A DNA stretch of 8,480 bases from Bacteroidota bacterium (lineage in GTDB: Bacteria; Bacteroidota; Bacteroidia; Chitinophagales; Chitinophagaceae). The notes beneath the pieces were generated by a model. That model was not told the DNA's origin, searched no databases, and saw only the letters and a program-made list of their open reading frames with translations. A program made the position numbers and the translations under genes. Position 1 is the first letter of the stretch; every line of letters starts with the position of its first letter. Below are positions 7,057-8,480 of this stretch, piece after piece. Where the stretch lies: positions 1 through 8,480 of the forward strand of contig JANYAL010000345.1 in assembly GCA_025361325.1 (NCBI GenBank). The letters run 5' to 3'.

Positions 7057-7611
7057 TCATCTGCTTCTTAGTTCAATTACCTCACAATCTCTGATCTCCT
7101 TCCCGTCTATCACAAACCGGATTAGCGTCCTAATCTTATGCCATCCCTGTTTGCCCGCCGCACCGGGGTTCATGTGCAGGCAATCCAGTTTATCATCGTA
7201 CATGATCTTTAAAATATGAGAATGACCACTGATGAATAGTTTCGGTTTGTGCTGGCGTATTTCTTTTTTTGTTTCGGGATTGTATGTAGGCGGGTAACCA
7301 CCGATATGGCGGATCATCACTTTCACTTCTTCGCACATGAAGACGATTTGTTCCGGGTAAATACTGCGGATGTCCTGACCGTCAATATTACCGTAAACAC
7401 CTCGTAAAATGGTTTTCTGTCCCGCTTGGCCATGGATAAGATCATTAGTGGGTTGATCAGTTAACTTTGCCTGTCCGTACCTCAGGCTATCAGCCAGTTC
7501 CCTGCTCCCGAAATCCCCGGCATGCCAAACCTCATTGCAATGACTGAAATGTTGAAAGACGTTCTCGTCCAGAAAACCATGGGTGTCTGATATCAGTCCG
7601 ATGCGTGTCAG
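7057..7611 (-). CDS. YfcE/MJ0936-family metallophosphoesterase, probable CTG start
   Basis: Reading the minus strand gives a continuous 184-codon frame, although the first ATG (7338) covers only the C-terminal 93 residues. The upstream part is clearly coding and carries the N-terminal metal site: TRIGLISDTHGF (2-13, the DxH motif Asp9/His11), WHAGDFG (29-35, Asp33) and VYGNIDG (72-78, Asn75). The C-terminal half supplies HIGGYP (102-107), ISGHSH (127-132) and MNPGAAG (147-153). Together these are the complete calcineurin-like two-metal centre of small YfcE/MJ0936 phosphodiesterases. The frame is open back to a TAA near 7664 with no ATG, GTG or TTG before the first motif. CTG (7611-7609) stands exactly where the initiator Met is expected (xTRIGLISDTHG). 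A promoter-like octamer at 7634-7641 fits that start. About 18 residues (around 45-65) look inserted before the GNID motif compared with my recollection of the family. The physiological substrate is unknown; family members hydrolyse phosphodiesters in vitro. Confidence 0.88.
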   Translation of the reverse strand: MTRIGLISDTHGFLDENVFQHFSHCNEVWHAGDFGSRELADSLRYGQAKLTDQPTNDLIHGQAGQKTILRGVYGNIDGQDIRSIYPEQIVFMCEEVKVMIRHIGGYPPTYNPETKKEIRQHKPKLFISGHSHILKIMYDDKLDCLHMNPGAAGKQGWHKIRTLIRFVIDGKEIRDCEVIELRSR

Positions 7612-7633
7612 GTGAGTTTGCTTTATTTCGCTG

Positions 7634-7641
7634 CAAAATAA
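7634..7641 (-). promoter_or_regulatory. Possible -7 promoter element for the metallophosphoesterase gene
   Basis: The minus strand reads TTATTTTG, one mismatch from TAnnTTTG, 22 bases before the proposed CTG start. Its position would leave a short leader ending at that codon. No -33 element is recognised. Confidence 0.3.
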
Positions 7642-7678
7642 GCAAGACCAGCGGATTTATTTTTACCATGGGCTCCTG

Positions 7679-7687
7679 TAATTTTTG
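7679..7687 (+). promoter_or_regulatory. Possible plus-strand -7 element, perhaps for hmgA
   Basis: TAATTTTTG resembles TAnnTTTG with one extra base and is followed by CACCC. It sits in the loop of a perfect 6-bp inverted repeat (CATGGG 7667-7672, CCCATG 7690-7695). If used, hmgA would have a leader of about 240 bases, which is long for this phylum, so the assignment is tentative. Confidence 0.25.
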
Positions 7688-7891
7688 CACCCATGTCCCT
7701 GTTATAAAGTTTATGCTGTTTTCCCCGCAGGAATTATTAACTTTATTTTTTACAGCGATTATGCCCTTTCACCGCAATTTTACCTATTATATCGACAAGC
7801 GCAGCTGGAAATACTATTTCCTGATTCTCTCGCTTTGCAAAGGGTATTAGACAGTTCTTTTCATTACGACAACAATACTATTAATAAATCC

Positions 7892-7923
7892 GCATAGCTG
7901 CATAATTGCATTTCTGCACATTT
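7892..7923 (+). repeat. Four imperfect 8-bp tandem units upstream of hmgA
   Basis: The bases read GCATAGCT, GCATAATT, GCATTTCT, GCACATTT, so GCA recurs exactly every 8 bases four times. TGCA recurs at 7899, 7907 and 7915. The array ends 8 bases before the hmgA ATG. It could be a regulator site, leader structure or chance; no known site is recognised. Confidence 0.4.
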
Positions 7924-7931
7924 TTATTTTT

Positions 7932-8480
7932 ATGTCACACTATTTCACTTTAGGCAAGATCCCTCACAAACGTCACACCCAGTTTCGCAAACCCGACGGC
8001 TCTTTATATGCTGAACAGCTTTTTTCCACAGAAGGTTTCTCTGACGATTATTCCCTGCTATATCATTGTTACCCGCCTACCATGATCACCAAAACGGATG
8101 AACCCGTTGATGTGTCGCCGAAGATTGCCGAGGAGAAGATGCTGAAACACCGCAGCTTTGAAGGATTCAAACTAAAACCCGAAAAGGATTACCTGCAGAG
8201 TCGCAAGGCCATACTAGTGAACAACGACTGCCACGTGGTACTGGCTGCACCGCAGCAAAGCATGATCGATTATTTTTACAAGAATGCCGATGCCGATGAG
8301 ATGATCTTCGTTCACGAGGGCAGCGGCAAGGTAAAGACCCAATACGGCGAACTGCCTTTTGGTTACGGTGATTATATTGTGCTGCCGAGGGGTACCATCT
8401 ACCAGGTTGAATTCAATACTGCCGATAACCGTCTCTTCATCGTAGAATCTTTCACCCCACTCCGCTTCCCTAAAAGATAC
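7932..8480 (+). CDS. hmgA: Homogentisate 1,2-dioxygenase, N-terminal part (cut by window end)
   Basis: The frame runs from ATG 7932 through the window end without a stop, giving the first 183 residues. The N-terminus (LGKIPHKRHTQFRKPDGSLY, 7-26, then AEQLFSTEGF and SLLYHCYPPT) is the conserved opening of bacterial homogentisate dioxygenases. A cupin-like core follows, with ADEMIFVHEGSGKVKTQYG (121-139), GYGDYIVLPRGTIYQVEF (144-161) and ESFTPLRFPKRY (172-183). The enzyme is cytoplasmic and Fe(II)-dependent. It opens the ring of homogentisate to maleylacetoacetate in phenylalanine/tyrosine breakdown. The iron ligands (two His and a Glu) lie in the C-terminal half and are outside the window, so activity cannot be judged. 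Members in this phylum are usually near 385 residues, so about half is visible. It is divergent from the phosphoesterase gene; partner genes such as hppD or fahA are not in view. Confidence 0.93.
   Translation, partial: MSHYFTLGKIPHKRHTQFRKPDGSLYAEQLFSTEGFSDDYSLLYHCYPPTMITKTDEPVDVSPKIAEEKMLKHRSFEGFKLKPEKDYLQSRKAILVNNDCHVVLAAPQQSMIDYFYKNADADEMIFVHEGSGKVKTQYGELPFGYGDYIVLPRGTIYQVEFNTADNRLFIVESFTPLRFPKRY

Larger units (their letters stand above)
7612..7931. other. Divergent intergenic region between the phosphoesterase gene and hmgA
   Basis: These 320 bases lie between two divergently oriented genes. Plus-strand open frames (7605-7850, and 7685-7897 starting at TTG) have no recognisable motif and look accidental. 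Visible elements are a possible minus-strand -7 box (7634-7641), a possible plus-strand -7 box (7679-7687) inside a CATGGG/CCCATG inverted repeat (7667-7695), a CTTTGCAAAG palindrome (7833-7842), and an 8-bp-phased GCA repeat (7892-7923). The region is AT-rich, as expected for control DNA. Confidence 0.6.

Noticed and set aside
7462..7469. TAACTTTG octamer on the plus strand
   Set aside because: It lies inside the coding sequence of the phosphoesterase, antisense, with no plus-strand gene following at a suitable distance.
7605..7897. Overlapping plus-strand open frames in the intergenic region before hmgA
   Set aside because: They have no recognisable domain, poor starts and AT-rich composition, and two frames are open at once, so chance is the simpler explanation. 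A short peptide cannot be fully excluded.

Overview
The window looks like a chromosomal segment from a member of the Bacteroidota, most likely near the Chitinophagaceae. The evidence is the protein set: a TonB-dependent receptor with an N-terminal carboxypeptidase-regulatory-like domain, a PD40 (TolB-like) propeller protein, lipoproteins with an S-C lipobox, and a short-type homogentisate dioxygenase. Several gene starts are also preceded by the phylum's TAnnTTTG -7 promoter element, and Shine-Dalgarno sequences are weak or absent. Assignment below phylum is inference from general sequence character, not a database match.

Layout: positions 1-5730 are a run of five minus-strand genes. In transcription order these are a TPR lipoprotein (5730-4933), ribulose-phosphate 3-epimerase rpe (4840-4193), an 833-residue TonB-dependent outer-membrane receptor (4090-1589), a PhoH/YbeZ-type ATPase with a TTG start (1284-304), and a short lipoprotein frame (263-27). 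The last frame resembles the front of a YiiX/YebB-type NlpC/P60 cysteine hydrolase but stops where the catalytic region should begin. A 105-bp divergent control region (5731-5835) holds back-to-back promoters for the TPR lipoprotein and a plus-strand secreted six-repeat PD40 propeller protein (5836-6945). That gene converges on a minus-strand YfcE/MJ0936-type metallophosphoesterase (7611-7057). A conventional ATG-based call would take only its C-terminal half; the full 184-residue reading frame is intact and appears to start at CTG. After a 320-bp divergent intergenic region comes the first 183 residues of homogentisate 1,2-dioxygenase (hmgA, from 7932), which runs off the window end.

The genes do not form one pathway. 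They are mostly housekeeping or envelope functions (pentose phosphate interconversion, RNA-linked ATPase, outer-membrane uptake, tyrosine catabolism). I see no mobile element, tRNA, rRNA, CRISPR array or defence cassette, and nothing that amounts to a new multi-gene system. The points worth a second look are the non-ATG starts of the phosphoesterase and phoH, the phosphoesterase's insertion, the interrupted YiiX-like frame at the left edge, and an 8-bp-phased GCA repeat just upstream of hmgA.
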